Shown: piece after piece, positions 43,626 to 52,467 of the stretch
Numbering within the stretch: position 1 is the stretch's first letter
How the letters are laid out: each line of letters opens with the position of its first letter
From: an uncultured Gammaproteobacteria bacterium
GTDB taxonomy: Bacteria; Pseudomonadota; Gammaproteobacteria; SZUA-140
Length of the DNA: 63,111 bases
Assembly (NCBI GenBank): GCA_945788675.1
Contig: CALZMY010000204.1
Span: forward strand, 1 to 63,111
Direction of reading: 5' to 3'
Position numbers and translations under genes: made by a program
Notes under the pieces: generated by a model
Databases searched by the model: none
What the model was told of the DNA's origin: nothing
Seen by the model: the letters and a program-made list of their open reading frames with translations, nothing else

Positions 43626-44459
43626 TTGTCCTCAATTTGTTATGATCTTCACAGTCACTCAACCGCCTCTGATGGCGTATTGAGTCCAGCAGCACTGGTG
43701 CGCCTGGCTGCGGAGAATGGAGTCGATGTGCTGGCGCTGACGGATCACGATAGCACCGACGGTCATGCAGAAGCTGCCGCGGCGGCAGATGAAGTGGGGA
43801 TTCATTTCGTCCCGGGTATCGAGATCTCGGTGAGTTGGCGTAAACGATTGATTCATGTCGTCGGTCTGGGAGTTGATGGGAATTTTACCGAGCTTCAGGA
43901 GGGGTTGGTCCACCTGCGGATAAAGCGGCAACAACGTGCAGAGGCGATTGGTGCTCGTTTTGAGAAAATCGGTATGCCGGATGTTTATGCCGGTGCGTGC
44001 GCATTGGCTGGTGGGGTGGTGGGTCGTTTGCATTTTGCCATGTATCTGGTGGAGCAGGGAGAAGCGCGCGACATTCAGCAGGCCTTCAAAAAGTATCTGT
44101 TGAAGGGCAAGCGCTGTTATGTGCCGTGCGAATGGGCTTCATTAGAGGACGCACTTGGCTGGATTCACGGTGCAGGTGGGCAGGCGGTGGTGGCGCACCC
44201 GGCGCGTTACAAGATGAGCCGCACGCTGTTTCGGGAATTTCTGGTCGATTTCAAGGCGCTGGGTGGGGCAGCACTGGAGGTGGCCTGTAGTAGTCACAGT
44301 GCTGAAGAGGCGCGCCTCATGGCGGGTTATGCCGATGAGCTTGGCTTGTTGGCTTCAGTTGGTTCCGATTTTCATTCGCCACATAATAGCTGGGCAAAGC
44401 TGGGGCAGTTGCATCCTTTACCGGATGGGTGTCAGCCAGTCTGGCATGACTGGAAATGA
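43626..44459 (+). CDS. rnm: PHP-domain 5'-3' ribonuclease (RNase AM, YciV)
   Basis: PHP-family metal-dependent phosphoesterase. The E. coli homologue (YciV/RNase AM) trims 5' ends of rRNA precursors and degrades pAp and short RNA. Metal ligands are visible in YDLHSHSTASDGVLSP, LALTDHDSTDG, PGIEISVSW, AVVAHPARYK and SVGSDFHSPHNSW. 277 aa. Start is TTG at 43626 with AAGG just upstream; no ATG precedes the metal motif. yciO follows after 62 bases. Confidence 0.93.
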   Translation: MSSICYDLHSHSTASDGVLSPAALVRLAAENGVDVLALTDHDSTDGHAEAAAAADEVGIHFVPGIEISVSWRKRLIHVVGLGVDGNFTELQEGLVHLRIKRQQRAEAIGARFEKIGMPDVYAGACALAGGVVGRLHFAMYLVEQGEARDIQQAFKKYLLKGKRCYVPCEWASLEDALGWIHGAGGQAVVAHPARYKMSRTLFREFLVDFKALGGAALEVACSSHSAEEARLMAGYADELGLLASVGSDFHSPHNSWAKLGQLHPLPDGCQPVWHDWK

Positions 44460-44521
44460 TCATTTTCTCTCATTTAGACTTAATTTAAAATATAACAATA
44501 ATTTATCAGGTCATTGTTTAA

Positions 44522-45142
44522 ATGAAGTATCTTCGAATTCATGGCGAAACGCCTCAGCTGCGCCTGATCAATCAGGCGGTGGCGGTAATTCGTAGTGGTG
44601 GGGTGATCGTTTATCCCACTGATTCCTGTTATGCACTGGGGTGCGAGATCGGCAACAAGTTGGCGATGGACCGCATTCGTCGTATTCGAGCACTGGATGA
44701 AAATCACAATTTTACCTTGATCTGCCGTGACCTTTCGGAGCTATCCACTTATGCGCGTGTTGATAATCGAGTGTTTCGACTGCTGAAGTCGCTGACTCCG
44801 GGACCGTACACCTTCATTCTTGAGGCCTCACGTGAGGTGCCGCGTCGCCTGCAGCATCCCAGGCGAAAGAGTATCGGGTTACGCGTGCCGCAGCACCCGA
44901 TTGCGCAAGCGTTACTGGAGGCGATGGGTGAGCCGATGATGAGCGTTACGATGACGTTGCCGGGTGATGAAACGCCACTGACAGATCCTGAAGAGATGTC
45001 TGAGCAGCTTGGCAAGCAGGTTGACCTGATTGTCGATGGCGGCTGGGGTGGTTATGAGCCGAGTACTGTGATCGACCTGACAGGGGAAGCGCCAGTAGTG
45101 GTGCGTCGTGGTAAGGGCGACCCTTCGGTAGTGGAAGGCTGA
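44522..45142 (+). CDS. yciO: YciO, Sua5/YciO/YrdC family
   Basis: A 206-residue YrdC-like domain protein. GGVIVYPTDSCYALGCEIGN and the KRTTF-replacing HNFTLICRD region, followed by LTPGPYTFILEAS, SIGLRVPQHPIA and GGYEPSTVIDLTG, show the YciO branch rather than TsaC: the TsaC-type KR loop is missing. YrdC/Sua5 enzymes make threonylcarbamoyl-AMP for tRNA t6A; YciO retains weaker or different activity. A position next to rnm is conserved in the group. Confidence 0.92.
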   Translation: MKYLRIHGETPQLRLINQAVAVIRSGGVIVYPTDSCYALGCEIGNKLAMDRIRRIRALDENHNFTLICRDLSELSTYARVDNRVFRLLKSLTPGPYTFILEASREVPRRLQHPRRKSIGLRVPQHPIAQALLEAMGEPMMSVTMTLPGDETPLTDPEEMSEQLGKQVDLIVDGGWGGYEPSTVIDLTGEAPVVVRRGKGDPSVVEG

Positions 45143-45189
45143 CGTTTTAATGATTAAAATCGTCGTTCTAATAAGGTTATAATTGTCGC

Positions 45190-45849
45190 ATGGATGAATT
45201 GAGCGTACTTCAACGCGTTGCCGTTTGGGCACTACCGGTGCTATTGGCGATCACTGTGCATGAGGTTGCGCATGGCTGGATGGCGATGCGGCTTGGAGAC
45301 AAGACGGCTATGATGCTGGGGCGTCTGACGCTCAATCCGGTCAAACACATAGATCCCATTGGAACACTTTTAGTCCCCGGCCTGTTGTTGGTGATGGGGG
45401 GCTTTATCTTTGGCTGGGCGAAGCCAGTGCCGGTCACCTGGGAAAATCTGCGACATCCAAAACGCGATATGGCGCTAGTGGCGTTGGCTGGGCCGATGAG
45501 TAATCTCCTGATGGCGTTGATGTGGGCTGCTATTGTGAAACTCGGACTGGTGCTGGCCACTGCAGGTAGTGCTGAGATGATCGCATTGCCACTGATTTAT
45601 ATGGGCGGCGCCGGGATTACCATCAACCTTATCTTGATGGTGTTAAACCTGTTGCCACTGCCGCCACTGGATGGAGGACGGATTGTCGCCTCTCTGTTAC
45701 CTGATCGACTTTCGTGGCAGTTTAATCGGTTGGAGCGCTGGGGTTTTGTTATTCTGCTGGGGTTGATGGTGATGGGGGTGCTGGGAAAGATTCTTTGGCC
45801 GCCTATCAACTACCTGCAGGGCCAGCTCTTCCTGTTATTTGGTCTTTAA
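45190..45849 (+). CDS. site-2 protease family protein (M50)
   Basis: A 219-residue integral membrane zinc protease. The zinc motif HEVAH is at residues 24-28 within the first helix, and the third ligand Asp is in LLPLPPLDGGR near residue 160. There are about five hydrophobic segments and no PDZ or CBS domain, so this is the minimal S2P type found beside trpS in many gammaproteobacteria. The substrate is unknown. The start ATG 45190 lies 47 bases after yciO. Confidence 0.92.
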   Translation: MDELSVLQRVAVWALPVLLAITVHEVAHGWMAMRLGDKTAMMLGRLTLNPVKHIDPIGTLLVPGLLLVMGGFIFGWAKPVPVTWENLRHPKRDMALVALAGPMSNLLMALMWAAIVKLGLVLATAGSAEMIALPLIYMGGAGITINLILMVLNLLPLPPLDGGRIVASLLPDRLSWQFNRLERWGFVILLGLMVMGVLGKILWPPINYLQGQLFLLFGL

Positions 45850-45886
45850 AAGTAAATATTTTTGTTTAAATTAAGAGGATAACTGA

Positions 45887-47107
45887 TTGATTACTACGGC
45901 TTCTCAAAAAAACCGTGTGCTCTCGGGAATGCGCCCAACGGGCCGGCTCCATCTGGGCCATTACCACGGTGTTTTGAAGAACTGGGTGAAGTTACAACAC
46001 GAATATGAGTGTTTTTTCTTCGTCGCAGACTGGCATGCATTGACGACTGAGTATGAAAATACCGCGTTGATTAGTGACAGCATCTGGGAGATGGTGATTG
46101 ACTGGCTAGCCGCTGGCGTTAACCCAGGTGCGGCTAATCTCTTTATTCAGTCGCGTGTCCCCGAACATGCAGAGCTCCATCTGCTGCTCTCCATGATCAC
46201 ACCGCTAGGTTGGTTGGAGCGGGTGCCAACCTATAAAGATCAGCAGGAAAAGCTGAAAGAGAAAGACCTCGATACCTACGGTTTTCTTGGTTACCCATTG
46301 TTGCAGAGTGCCGACATTCTGGTCTACAAGGCAGCACAGGTGCCTGTCGGTGAAGACCAGGTGGCGCATGTCGAACTGACACGTGAAGTAGCGCGACGTT
46401 TTAATCATCAATATGGTCGCGAGCCGGATTTTGCAGAAAGGGCTGAGCTGGCAATTAAAAAGATTGGTAAGAAAAATGCAAAGCTCTACAGAGGGTTACG
46501 TAGACAATATCAGGAACAGGGTGATCATGATTCGCTGGAGAAGGCGCGTGCATTACTGGAAACGCAGCAGAACATCACGCTTGGTGATCGTGAGCGCCTG
46601 TTTGGTTATCTGGAAGGGGGAGGTAAAATCATTCTGCCTGAGCCGCAGGCGCTACTGACTCCGACTTCCAAGATGCCGGGACTCGATGGGCAAAAGATGT
46701 CAAAATCTTACGGCAACACCATCGCACTGCGTGAGGCACCTGATGTGGTCGAGAAGGCGCTGCGTACCATGCCCACTGATCCAGCGCGCGTGCGTCGTAC
46801 TGACCCTGGAAATCCTGAGATTTGTCCGGTGTGGGGTTTTCATGAGATCTATTCCACCGATGAGGTGCGCCAGTGGGTGGTAGAAGGGTGTCGCAGTGCC
46901 GGCATCGGCTGTATTGATTGCAAGCAACCGGTGATCGATGCTGTAATTGCTGAGCAGGCGCCGATTCATGAACGGGCGATGCAGTATATCGAAAGCCCCA
47001 AGCTGGTACGTAATATTATTGCCGAAGGGAGCGAGCGTGCACGTGAAGTGGCGCGCGAAACACTGGATGAAGTGCGAGAGGTAATGGGGCTTGCAGATAA
47101 CAAATAA
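45887..47107 (+). CDS. trpS: tryptophanyl-tRNA synthetase
   Basis: Class Ic synthetase charging tRNA-Trp. The HIGH-equivalent is HLGHY in TGRLHLGHYHGVL, and the KMSKS loop is intact in GLDGQKMSKSYGNT. 406 aa, longer than the 330-residue enteric enzyme: about 70 extra residues lie between the catalytic core and KMSKS (RRQYQEQGDHDSLEKAR and following), an insertion seen in a subset of proteobacterial TrpRS. Start is TTG at 45887 with AGAGGATA upstream. Confidence 0.96.
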   Translation: MITTASQKNRVLSGMRPTGRLHLGHYHGVLKNWVKLQHEYECFFFVADWHALTTEYENTALISDSIWEMVIDWLAAGVNPGAANLFIQSRVPEHAELHLLLSMITPLGWLERVPTYKDQQEKLKEKDLDTYGFLGYPLLQSADILVYKAAQVPVGEDQVAHVELTREVARRFNHQYGREPDFAERAELAIKKIGKKNAKLYRGLRRQYQEQGDHDSLEKARALLETQQNITLGDRERLFGYLEGGGKIILPEPQALLTPTSKMPGLDGQKMSKSYGNTIALREAPDVVEKALRTMPTDPARVRRTDPGNPEICPVWGFHEIYSTDEVRQWVVEGCRSAGIGCIDCKQPVIDAVIAEQAPIHERAMQYIESPKLVRNIIAEGSERAREVARETLDEVREVMGLADNK

Positions 47108-47133
47108 TCAATTAGTTACGGCCTTTATCTATA

Positions 47134-48000
47134 ATGGTTTCTGACATAAATTCTGAAGTTGATGCTGAGGAAACTGAGGTGGTTACGCCAACCCAGCAGG
47201 AGATGCCCTTTGCCATTGTTCAGGGCAAGAGCATCAGCGAGCCGCCGCAGGACCTCTATATTCCACCGGATGCGCTCGAGATTTTTCTTGAGGCGTTCGA
47301 GGGGCCGCTCGATCTGTTGCTCTATCTGATCAAACGCCAGAACCTCGATATTCTCAATATTCCGATTGCCGAGATCACCCGGCAGTACATGGAGTATGTC
47401 GAGCTGATGAAGGAGCTGCACCTTGAGCTGGCAGCGGAGTATCTGGTCATGGCGGCGATGCTGGCGGAGATCAAATCACGCATGTTGTTGCCGCGTCCTG
47501 TTGAAGTAGATGACGAGGATGATCCGCGTGCCGAGCTGATCCGGCGTCTGCAGGAGTACGAACGCTTCAAACAGTCAGCTGAAGAGATCGAGGCGATGCC
47601 GCGTGTTGATCGCGATATCTTCCCGATTGCAGTGAAGGCCCCCGAGAGTAATGTGGTGAGGCTGGAGGCGAAGGTCGAGTTGCAGGAGATCCTGCTTGCC
47701 TTCCAGGAGATCATGGCACGCGCGGATATGTACACACATCACCAGATCAAGATGGAGCCACTCTCTGTGCGCGAGCGCATGACAGAAGTGCTTGATCTGA
47801 TCGATACTGAAAAATTCACCGAGTTCTCTGCCCTGTTTACCCCGCAAGAGGGGCGCATGGGGGTCGTCGTATCACTGCTGGCGATCCTTGAGCTGGTCAA
47901 AGAGTCGCTGCTTGAGCTGGTACAAACTGAAAACTATGGCCCTATTTACGTAAAGGCACCACAAAATGTTCACGAGCCCCATGAATCAAACTCAGCTTAA
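47134..48000 (+). CDS. scpA: segregation and condensation protein A
   Basis: Kleisin subunit that bridges SMC heads in the SMC-ScpAB condensin, which organises the chromosome. After an acidic 45-residue lead, the family block FLEAFEGPLDLLLYLIKRQNLDILNIPIAEIT appears (split here only by description), then EYLVMAAMLAEIKSRMLLP; the C-terminal winged helix is VVSLLAILELVKESLLEL. 288 aa. SMC itself is not in the window. scpB overlaps its 3' end. Confidence 0.95.
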   Translation: MVSDINSEVDAEETEVVTPTQQEMPFAIVQGKSISEPPQDLYIPPDALEIFLEAFEGPLDLLLYLIKRQNLDILNIPIAEITRQYMEYVELMKELHLELAAEYLVMAAMLAEIKSRMLLPRPVEVDDEDDPRAELIRRLQEYERFKQSAEEIEAMPRVDRDIFPIAVKAPESNVVRLEAKVELQEILLAFQEIMARADMYTHHQIKMEPLSVRERMTEVLDLIDTEKFTEFSALFTPQEGRMGVVVSLLAILELVKESLLELVQTENYGPIYVKAPQNVHEPHESNSA

Positions 48001-48919
48001 AAATATTATCGAGGCCGCGATCATGACCGCGGACACCCCCGCCTCAATGGACTACCTGCTGCGGCTCTTTAGCGAAGAGGAGCAGGTGGGCCGTGAAGAG
48101 ATTAAAGAAGTGCTGATGCAGCTGGAAGCCGAGTGTGAATCGCGCGGCATTGAATTGAAAGAGGTGGCGAGTGGCTATCGCTATCAGGCCAGTCAGGATA
48201 TCTCACCGTGGCTCTCTCGCCTCGAAGTCGAGCGCCCGTCACGTTATTCGCGCGCGCTGCTGGAGACACTTTCGCTGATTGTCTATCGCCAGCCGGTAAC
48301 GCGCGCCGAGATCGAAGATGTGCGCGGTGTTGCCGTCAGCTCATCAATCATTAAGACCTTGCTGGAACGGGAGTGGGTGCGTGTCGTGGGTCATCGTGAT
48401 GTCCCCGGCAAACCGGCACTCTATGGCACGACGCGACAGTTCCTTGATTACTTCAATCTTAAGAGTCTTAGTGAACTGCCACCGTTGGCTGAAATCCGCA
48501 GCCTTGATTCGATTCAGAACGAGCTGGAACTGAAGGTGGTTATTGGTGGTGAAGAGGCGGCCAATGCTGATTCGATGGATGACCAGCAGGTCGCTACCGT
48601 AGCAGAAGAGGGTGAAGATGATGCTACGCCCGTTGACGAAACTGTACTGGGGCAAGATGTGGCGGTTATCGAAAAGGCAAATGTGCAGAGTGATGAGTCA
48701 GCGTCAGTCGACAACGAAGCTGCTACGCTTACTGATGAAGGCGATAAGGCAATTGTGAGCAGGGATACGCCTTCCGCAGAGCATGATGTTGAATCCAGCG
48801 CGATAGAAAATGACACTGCTGAGATCGATGTTATTTCAGATGAGCCAGACACTACGATGACATCGGATTCTGATGAGCAAGCGAATAGCGATGATTCACT
48901 TGCTGCTAGAACGGGTTGA
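47966..48919 (+). CDS. scpB: segregation and condensation protein B with long acidic tail
   Basis: Second kleisin-associated subunit of SMC-ScpAB. Two winged-helix domains lie in residues 5-175: EAAIMTADTPASMDYLLRLF, SGYRYQASQDISPWLSRLE, YSRALLETLSLIVYRQPVTR and GTTRQFLDYFNLKSLSELPP. ScpB normally ends soon after this; here a further 120 residues follow that are strongly acidic and Ser/Thr/Asp/Glu-rich with no visible fold. The start could be ATG 47966 or ATG 47981; both lie inside the scpA end in a different frame. rluB follows after nine bases. Confidence 0.93.
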   Translation: MFTSPMNQTQLKNIIEAAIMTADTPASMDYLLRLFSEEEQVGREEIKEVLMQLEAECESRGIELKEVASGYRYQASQDISPWLSRLEVERPSRYSRALLETLSLIVYRQPVTRAEIEDVRGVAVSSSIIKTLLEREWVRVVGHRDVPGKPALYGTTRQFLDYFNLKSLSELPPLAEIRSLDSIQNELELKVVIGGEEAANADSMDDQQVATVAEEGEDDATPVDETVLGQDVAVIEKANVQSDESASVDNEAATLTDEGDKAIVSRDTPSAEHDVESSAIENDTAEIDVISDEPDTTMTSDSDEQANSDDSLAARTG

Positions 48920-48928
48920 TATAACCCC

Positions 48929-49825
48929 ATGAGTGAACGCATTCAAAAGGCGCTGGCACAGGCCGGCCACGGCTCGCGCCGCCAGGTTGAGGGGTGGGTG
49001 CAGGAGGGGCGCATTACCGTCAATGGTAAAGTGGCCACGCTGGGTGAGCATATCACCGAAGATGACCGGGTGATGCTGGATGGTAAACAGCTGCGCCTGA
49101 AATTCAAACAGGAACTACCGCTCAAGGTGATCATCTATCACAAACCAGTCGGTGAGATCTGTACCCGTATTGACCCCGAAAAACGGCCGACTATTTTTAA
49201 TAACCTGCCCAAACTGCGCGGTGGGCGTTGGGTTGCGGTGGGTCGACTCGACGTAAATACCAGTGGTCTATTGTTGCTGACCACCAGTGGTGAACTGGCC
49301 AATAAGTTGATGCATCCCTCTAGTGGCATGGAAAGAGAATATGCGGTACGGGTGCTGGGTGAGGTCGATCGCGACATGCTCAAACAGCTGCGTGAAGGGG
49401 TAGTGTTAGACGACGGCAAGGCCTCATTCGATACCATTCGCGATGCGGGTGGGCAGGGGGCCAACCACTGGTATCACGTGATCATCAAAGAAGGGCGCAA
49501 GCGTGAAGTACGTCGCCTGTGGGAATCACAGGGGGTAACTGTGAGTCGTCTGATCCGCGTGCGCTTTGGTGACATCACACTGCCGCGAGGTCTCTCTGCC
49601 GGTAAATTTACAGACCTCGATGATGCAAGTCTCAATAAGCTGCTAAGAAGTGTCGACATGCCTGCGATAGAAAAGAAGCACGGTCGTGCCGCAAGCCGTA
49701 CGCGTGCTAATCCACGCTCAACCCCGAAGAAGCTGGATGATAAACCGAAAACCAGACCAAGAGCTAAGCCTAAAGGACATACACCGGTGGCCAGGAGGAA
49801 AAAGACCGCCTCAAAAAGAAAATAA
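48929..49825 (+). CDS. rluB: 23S rRNA pseudouridine synthase (RluB type)
   Basis: Modifies 23S rRNA position 2605 (E. coli numbering) in RluB proteins. The S4 RNA-binding domain is at residues 1-60 (IQKALAQAGHGSRRQVEGWV). The catalytic domain has Asp108 in VGRLDVNTSGLLLLT and EGRKREVRRLWESQG. About 60 C-terminal residues are Lys/Arg/Pro-rich (GRAASRTRANPRS, then RRKKTASKRK), a disordered basic tail common in RluB. 298 aa. Adjacent to scpAB as in many gammaproteobacteria. Confidence 0.94.
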   Translation: MSERIQKALAQAGHGSRRQVEGWVQEGRITVNGKVATLGEHITEDDRVMLDGKQLRLKFKQELPLKVIIYHKPVGEICTRIDPEKRPTIFNNLPKLRGGRWVAVGRLDVNTSGLLLLTTSGELANKLMHPSSGMEREYAVRVLGEVDRDMLKQLREGVVLDDGKASFDTIRDAGGQGANHWYHVIIKEGRKREVRRLWESQGVTVSRLIRVRFGDITLPRGLSAGKFTDLDDASLNKLLRSVDMPAIEKKHGRAASRTRANPRSTPKKLDDKPKTRPRAKPKGHTPVARRKKTASKRK

Positions 49826-49846
49826 AGCAGGCGGTGGATATCAAAA

Positions 49847-49954
49847 GTAGCCCGGGCTGAGCTTTAGGCGAAACCCGGGAGGGCAGTGCCACATTCCCCG
49901 GATTTTACCACAAGGACACTTCCTTCGGACGCGCATAAGCTCAGCCCGGGCTAC
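49847..49954. repeat. inverted-repeat element with GTAGCCCGGGCTGAGC ends
   Basis: An 18-base perfect inverted repeat, GTAGCCCGGGCTGAGCTT at 49847-49864 and its complement at 49937-49954, encloses about 70 bases with internal CCCGG matches. It carries no frame. It looks like a small dispersed repeat of the REP/MITE type, placed in the rluB-endonuclease spacer. Confidence 0.75.
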
Positions 49955-50028
49955 ATATAAATTACTGGGTAGCTTTTGTATTCGCCTTGTTTAGAAGGGT
50001 AGGCAGGCATTCATGAAACTATGAAATC

Positions 50029-50118
50029 ATGTCATTGCGAGGAGTGAAGCGACGAAGCAATCTCTGTGCTTGATGGCCCTGATAGCGTGAGATTGCATCG
50101 CTTTGCTCACAATGACAT
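50029..50118. repeat. imperfect palindromic repeat (ATGTCATTGCGAG type)
   Basis: The left end ATGTCATTGCGAG with GAAGCGACGAAGCAATCTC and the right end GAGATTGCATCGC with TTTGCTCACAATGACAT are imperfect inverse copies over 30 bases, giving a 90-base hairpin. The CATTGCGAG-GAAGC-AAGCAATCTC pattern is a widely scattered intergenic repeat in proteobacteria. Together with the neighbouring element it fills the 340-base gap after rluB. Confidence 0.75.
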
Positions 50119-50165
50119 GAATGAAAATTTTCTCCTGCTGTTAAAGCGAGCGTGAGACTTTCAAA

Positions 50166-50837
50166 TTGACACTCTTTTCCGTCTACCAAAAGCTACTCAA
50201 TCAATACGGCCCGCAGCAATGGTGGCCGGCCGATACTCCATTCGAAGTGATGGTCGGCGCCATCCTCACGCAGAACACCGCGTGGACAAATGTCGAGAAA
50301 TCGATTGCACGGCTCAAGTCCAAACGTAAACTAACAGCGCAGGCAATTGATCGATTACAACATGATCAACTCGCTGAGCTGATTCGTCCCTCCGGCTATT
50401 TTAATGTTAAGGCGACACGCCTGAAAAACTTCTGTCACTGGTATCTGGCGCAGGGTGGTTTCGAAACGTTGAATGAACTCGATACTGCATCACTTCGTCA
50501 TGGTTTGCTGTCGGTCAATGGTGTCGGCCCCGAGACAGCGGATGACATGATGCTCTACGCTTTCAATCGTCCGGTCTTTGTCGTCGATGCCTATACCCGG
50601 CGGATCTTTTCACGCCTTGGTTTGGTTGATGATGCAATTGGTTATGAACCGTTGCGGGAGAAGTTTGAGCTGGAGTTTATCAGTAAAAGAAAGCAGGTGA
50701 ACGAGGAGGCGCGTGTTGCACATTATAATGAATATCATGCGTTGATTGTGGTGCACGGTAAGGATGTCTGTCGTACGCGGCCACGCTGTGAGAAGTGTTG
50801 TCTGCGTAGGCAATGCGCATTTATAAGTGACAACTGA
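50166..50837 (+). CDS. endonuclease III-like base-excision DNA glycosylase
   Basis: A 223-residue HhH-GPD protein. PFEVMVGAILTQNTAWTNV opens the glycosylase fold; the helix-hairpin-helix and catalytic Asp lie in SVNGVGPETADDMMLYA and FVVDAYTRR. The C-terminus holds an iron-sulfur site with cysteines spaced C-x5-C-x2-C-x5-C. Nth has the catalytic Lys at the HhH; here that position reads GVGPETADD without Lys, which fits the MagIII/endonuclease III-related group (monofunctional alkyl-base glycosylase) better than true Nth. Start is TTG 50166, with a poor ribosome site. Confidence 0.85.
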   Translation: MTLFSVYQKLLNQYGPQQWWPADTPFEVMVGAILTQNTAWTNVEKSIARLKSKRKLTAQAIDRLQHDQLAELIRPSGYFNVKATRLKNFCHWYLAQGGFETLNELDTASLRHGLLSVNGVGPETADDMMLYAFNRPVFVVDAYTRRIFSRLGLVDDAIGYEPLREKFELEFISKRKQVNEEARVAHYNEYHALIVVHGKDVCRTRPRCEKCCLRRQCAFISDN

Positions 50838-50840
50838 AAA

Positions 50841-50869
50841 ATAAAAAAGGCGCCACAGTTGTGACGCCA
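50841..50869 (-). terminator. intrinsic terminator for the DUF4382-type lipoprotein gene
   Basis: On the minus strand a GGCG-x-CACA hairpin (50850-50869, one mismatch, loop of two) is followed by a T-rich run. It lies just after the lipoprotein gene and also between convergent genes, so it may work in both directions, but the T-run serves the minus strand. Confidence 0.7.
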
Positions 50870-50890
50870 AGAGGGGAGAATGTTATTTAG

Positions 50891-52258
50891 TTAGCTATCA
50901 TCTGAGTCGTCGTCATCGTCTCCACTTTCGCCATTGCAGCTATCTTCGAGATCGATGATCATCGCAACCATTGTGGTGGCATCACTCATGCCGCCTTTGG
51001 CCTCGATCACGGCGCCATTTCTCAGGCAGCTTGCATTGCCGTCTTCATACCAGCTGTTACTGGCGTCGATCGTGACCGAGTCGCCGTTGCTAATGCCGCT
51101 TACGTGCTCGAATTCCTGCACGGTTATCGTCAACAGGCTTCCGTTGATAGCGCTGATCGTACCTTCGAGTTCGGCATAGTCATCAAGGTAGCTGTGGCCA
51201 ACTGCGTTGCTCGGCGCCCCTTCGATCTCGATGATCGCAGCGGTGAAGCTGGTGCCGTCCCAGTTGCCTTTGATCTCCACCTCCTGCCCCACAGTGAGCA
51301 GCGCGAGGGAGCCGTGGCTGAACAGTGCATTACTGGTATTGGCGATATCGAGCATGTTGCTGCCCGGCATAAAGCTCGCCTCTTTCACATCGAGGGTCAG
51401 CGTGGTGCCGTTAAAGGTGGTGACGAACCCTTCTACTTCACTGTTGATCGTAACGCTGCCACCTGTGGCAATCTCTACCGCAGAGGCGGTGATGTTCAGG
51501 TTGGTGGCATCATAAGTGCCGGTCAGGGTGACCTGTATGCCCACTTGCAGCGGTGTGGTGTCGGCCGCGACGGTTGCGGTGGCCGCATTTGTTACCGTTG
51601 CCGTAGCGTGCAGGTTAACGGTGAGATTGGCGCCGCCGCTCACAGGTGACACGACAAACTGTGTCGGGCTGTTAACCGCCTGTACCTGCCCGTTCACCGT
51701 CGCTACGGTCTGGTTTAATGTGCCGGGATCGGTCTGCACCACGACAGGGTTCACGGTGTTGGTTCCCGCGTCGTAGGTGAACTGCTTCAGGTCGAAATCG
51801 AGCACCAGTGATGTGACCTGATTGGCGTCGACCACCAGTTGACCGGTCACGTTGAGCGTATAAGTAGGATTACCGCTCTGATCAAACGTCGCGCTGGTGG
51901 TCAAGCCACCCAGATCGACCAGCTGGATCTGGTTATCCATCACGATATCGAACGAGGTGTAGGTCCCCGCCGCGATCGTCTGTGCATCGATCAGTGCGCC
52001 GATGTTGGCCAGCTGTGAGAGGTTGTGAGTCTGGCCGGCGGTGTTGCGATAGAGATCTACCACCTGACTATTGGCGTTGGTTGCGGTGATCGCCTGTACG
52101 TTTACCCACACCTCTGAATAGCTCAGGTTCAGGTTGTCGGTGATCATCACCGAGACGGTGCCTGTGGTGCCAGTCGAAGACGATCCGTCTTCATCACTAC
52201 CACCACAGGCGGCCAGCACTGTAATCAGTGGGATTAAAAGTAACAGTTTCGTTTTCAT
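50891..52258 (-). CDS. lipoprotein with DUF4382 and DUF5666-like repeats
   Basis: A 455-residue predicted lipoprotein. The ATG at 52258 has GGGAGAGAG upstream; the signal peptide KLLLLIPLITVLAAC ends in a lipobox with Cys at about residue 18. After a GS-rich linker, residues about 35-180 fit DUF4382 (GTVSVMITDNLNLSYSEVWVNV, YTSFDIVMDN). The rest is a series of beta-rich segments of about 60-80 residues resembling DUF5666, each with a TLTVG/QEVEIKG-W-G-pattern. The C-terminus is poly-Asp (DDDDDSDDS). Probably outer-membrane anchored; function unknown. Confidence 0.8.
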   Translation of the reverse strand: MKTKLLLLIPLITVLAACGGSDEDGSSSTGTTGTVSVMITDNLNLSYSEVWVNVQAITATNANSQVVDLYRNTAGQTHNLSQLANIGALIDAQTIAAGTYTSFDIVMDNQIQLVDLGGLTTSATFDQSGNPTYTLNVTGQLVVDANQVTSLVLDFDLKQFTYDAGTNTVNPVVVQTDPGTLNQTVATVNGQVQAVNSPTQFVVSPVSGGANLTVNLHATATVTNAATATVAADTTPLQVGIQVTLTGTYDATNLNITASAVEIATGGSVTINSEVEGFVTTFNGTTLTLDVKEASFMPGSNMLDIANTSNALFSHGSLALLTVGQEVEIKGNWDGTSFTAAIIEIEGAPSNAVGHSYLDDYAELEGTISAINGSLLTITVQEFEHVSGISNGDSVTIDASNSWYEDGNASCLRNGAVIEAKGGMSDATTMVAMIIDLEDSCNGESGDDDDDSDDS

Positions 52259-52467
52259 GGTGCTCTCTCCATTGATTGCCCATTGGCAATTTTTAATTTC
52301 TCTCTGTCGCGATGCAGGCTCCTGAGTGGGAGAGCGCATCGCTACTGTCTACGAAAGTTATGATAGGAGGTGAAGCTGAAATGAAACTTAAAAATAGAAG
52401 GGTTATTTGGTTTTTTTATTTTTAGATGTTTATTTTTGTTTGAGTGAGGACTGGAATTTTCGTTTTT

